The notes under the pieces are model-generated. The model did not search any database. It had not been told where the DNA came from and worked only from the letters and a program-made list of their open reading frames with translations. Shown here piece after piece: positions 6,958 to 7,693 of a stretch of 7,693 nucleotides of DNA. The DNA is taken from positions 1 to 7,693 of the forward strand of contig JAFQNM010000187.1 in NCBI GenBank assembly GCA_017395885.1, read 5' to 3'. The DNA comes from Clostridia bacterium (GTDB lineage: Bacteria; Bacillota; Clostridia; Oscillospirales; CAG-272). The position numbers and the translations under genes are program-made. How positions within the stretch are numbered: the stretch's first letter is position 1; each line of letters starts with the position of its first letter.

Positions 6958-6986
6958 TTGACAAAAGGTGTGCTCTCGTATAGAAT
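6958..6986 (+). promoter_or_regulatory. Near-consensus promoter of the DUF1292 gene
   Basis: A perfect TTGACA (6958-6963), a 17-base spacer and TAGAAT (6981-6986) begin two bases after the uvrB stop codon. Transcription would start near 6993, leaving a leader of about 27 nt. The gene downstream is therefore expected to be strongly expressed independently of uvrB. Confidence 0.85.
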
Positions 6987-7004
6987 AGTAATGTAATACC
7001 AAGT

Positions 7005-7011
7005 AAAGGAG
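7005..7011 (+). promoter_or_regulatory. Ribosome binding site of the DUF1292 gene
   Basis: AAAGGAG sits eight bases before the ATG at 7020, in an A-rich leader favourable for initiation. Confidence 0.8.
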
Positions 7012-7019
7012 AAATACAA

Positions 7020-7337
7020 ATGTCTGAAAATGAAATCTTCGAGAACGAAGAGGTTCTCGTATATACTCTCATCGATGATGATAACAACGAAACAGATTAC
7101 GCTGTTCTTGCAAGCGTTGAGGTAGACGGCAAGACCTACTACGCTCTCGCACCCTACACAGAGGATGAGGATGAGCCTGAGGAATATATCGTTCTCAGAG
7201 TAGAAAAGAGCGAGGAAAACCCCGATGAGGATATCTTCGTTTCTATCGAAGATGATGAAGAGTTTGACCGTATCGCTGATATTTTTGACGACGAGTTCGC
7301 AGATATCGACTACGATATGGCACCCGAAGAGGAATAA
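7020..7337 (+). CDS. DUF1292 family acidic protein, 105 aa
   Basis: This is a small, very acidic cytoplasmic protein of the DUF1292 (YrzB-like) family, whose function is not known. Family features are visible: the N-terminal strand segment EEVLVYTLIDDDNNETDYAVLASVEVDGKTYYAL (residues about 10-43), then APYTEDEDEPEEYIVLRVEK, and later the DEEFDRIADIFDDEF segment near residues 78-92. More than a third of the residues are Asp or Glu, and the tail is almost entirely acidic. In many Firmicutes a DUF1292 gene lies in the alaS-yrrK-yrzB locus; here it follows uvrB instead. It has its own near-consensus promoter and a good ribosome binding site, so it is probably expressed at a high level on its own. 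Low-complexity acidic shape suggests a binding partner or chaperone-like role, but that is a guess. Confidence 0.9.
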   Translation: MSENEIFENEEVLVYTLIDDDNNETDYAVLASVEVDGKTYYALAPYTEDEDEPEEYIVLRVEKSEENPDEDIFVSIEDDEEFDRIADIFDDEFADIDYDMAPEEE

Positions 7338-7526
7338 GCTTTACAAATAAGGGCTAAACTAACCTCAGAAAAACGCCTGCTATGTGCGTGTTAAAGCCTC
7401 GTAATTAAACCCACAATTGATTAAAGGAGTTCAACCTGTCGGCAGGTATGCAGGCCTCCCGCCCCCCTCTCCTTTGACAGGGGACAGCGGACGTTGGAAG
7501 CACAAAACCGATGGGCGAGAACGCCG
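7338..7526. repeat. Gene-free stretch with GC-rich structured segment, possible interspersed repeat
   Basis: From 7338 to 7420 I see only AT-rich intergenic DNA. From about 7423 to 7526 the composition changes sharply to GC-rich with C-runs. AAAGGAG (7423-7429) pairs with CTCCTTT (7469-7475); CCTGTC (7435-7440) can pair with GACAGG (7476-7481) or form a local CCTG-TCGG-CAGG hairpin; GGCG-AGAA-CGCC lies at 7514-7525. An open frame from 7417 to 7650 exists (77 codons), but it has no ribosome binding site and passes through two terminators, so I do not call it a gene. The CTCCTTTGACAGGGGA core resembles dispersed repeats seen in Clostridia; this is memory-based and unproven. Confidence 0.4.
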
Positions 7527-7547
7527 CCTTGCTTATGCAGGGTTTTT
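7527..7547 (+). terminator. Small intrinsic terminator
   Basis: CCTTGC and GCAGGG form a 6-bp stem with one G-U pair and a TTAT loop, directly followed by TTTTT. It would end plus-strand transcription coming from the DUF1292 gene. The stem is short, so efficiency is uncertain. Confidence 0.45.
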
Positions 7548-7590
7548 AATTACTGCTTCACACGGCATCGCGGGCATTATTATTAAAGCA

Positions 7591-7624
7591 AAAAGCAACG
7601 GTAATACCGTTGCTTTTTGCTTTT
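7591..7624. terminator. Strong bidirectional intrinsic terminator
   Basis: AAAAGCAACGG, a TAATA loop and CCGTTGCTTTT form an 11-bp perfect stem. On the plus strand it runs into TTTTTGCTTTT, and on the minus strand into TTTTTGCTTTAATAA, so it can work in both directions. This is the arrangement expected between convergent genes: DUF1292 from the left and a minus-strand gene from the right. Confidence 0.82.
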
Positions 7625-7693
7625 CAGACTGTCGTACCCTTGTACGCTGACAGGAACCCCCAAAAGCTCGCAAGCTCACTTTCGGGGAACCCC
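7624..7693 (-). CDS. Possible C-terminal tail of a minus-strand reading frame (cut by right edge)
   Basis: On the minus strand a frame is open from the right edge to a TGA at 7626-7624, ending ESELASFWGFLSAYKGTTV. The stop is followed after about seven bases by the bidirectional terminator, exactly as for a real gene end. Only 22 codons are visible. The same bases form two hairpins and carry a 33-base direct repeat, so the frame may instead be chance within a repeat element, or a repeat-derived tail added to a gene further right. I recognise no family. Confidence 0.25.
   Translation of the reverse strand, partial: GFPESELASFWGFLSAYKGTTV
7629..7653. repeat. Bulged hairpin 1 at right edge
   Basis: CTGT and CGTAC pair with GTACG and ACAG around a CCTT loop. 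Three unpaired bases (CTG) sit on the 3' side, giving 9 bp in total. It lies just past the bidirectional terminator. Confidence 0.45.
7653..7693. repeat. Bulged hairpin 2 inside a 33-base direct repeat start
   Basis: CCCC, AAA and AGCT (7657-7668) pair with AGCT, TTT and GGGG (7673-7687) around a CGCA loop, with a three-base CAC bulge on the 3' side and one C-C mismatch. The octamer GGAACCCC occurs at 7653-7660 and again at 7686-7693, a period of 33 bases. A tandem array could therefore continue beyond the window. Confidence 0.5.

Noticed and set aside
7417..7650. Plus-strand open frame of 77 codons after the DUF1292 gene
   Set aside because: There is no ribosome binding site before its ATG, the composition is not protein-like, and it crosses two predicted terminators.

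Overview
This window is mostly chromosomal housekeeping DNA from a Gram-positive anaerobe of the class Clostridia, probably a Ruminococcus-like member of the Oscillospiraceae. The main evidence is the gene order rimP-nusA-ylxR-ylxQ-infB, a NusA that stops after its KH domains, strong AGGAGG-type ribosome binding sites, near-consensus sigma-A promoters with 17-base spacers, a DUF1292 protein, and moderate GC content. The genus is inferred from protein style and not proven.

The left half (1-3800) lies on the minus strand. It is the transcription-termination and translation-initiation operon, read from right to left: rimP (3800-3333), nusA (3295-2270), ylxR (2268-1963), an L7Ae-like ylxQ (1973-1656) and the first 531 codons of infB (1593 to the left edge). 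The last four genes are tightly packed, with a 1-base gap between nusA and ylxR and an 11-base overlap between ylxR and ylxQ. A strong promoter at 3884-3912 drives the operon. Its leader of about 75 nt contains a perfect 9-bp hairpin followed by a short U-rich stretch, which could be an attenuator.

At 4010-4423, also on the minus strand, is a single gene for an unrecognised 137-residue protein with a C-terminal zinc ribbon and its own consensus promoter. The 500 bases between it and uvrB form a decayed intergenic region. They hold the broken remains of a ribbon-helix-helix (antitoxin-type) gene, a second coding-like fragment with no start, and a GC-rich inverted repeat that looks like a dispersed element.

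The right half lies on the plus strand. A complete uvrB (4940-6955), for nucleotide-excision repair, is followed by a very acidic DUF1292 protein (7020-7337) whose own near-consensus promoter begins 2 bases after the uvrB stop codon. The last 350 bases have no confident gene. They contain a small terminator, a GC-rich stretch that may be an interspersed repeat, a strong bidirectional terminator, and two adjacent bulged hairpins at the right edge. The edge may also hold the tail of a minus-strand reading frame.

I see no phage, CRISPR array, insertion sequence or obvious new multi-gene system. The parts most worth following up are the rimP leader, the zinc-ribbon orphan, the ribbon-helix-helix remnant and the structured DNA at the right edge.
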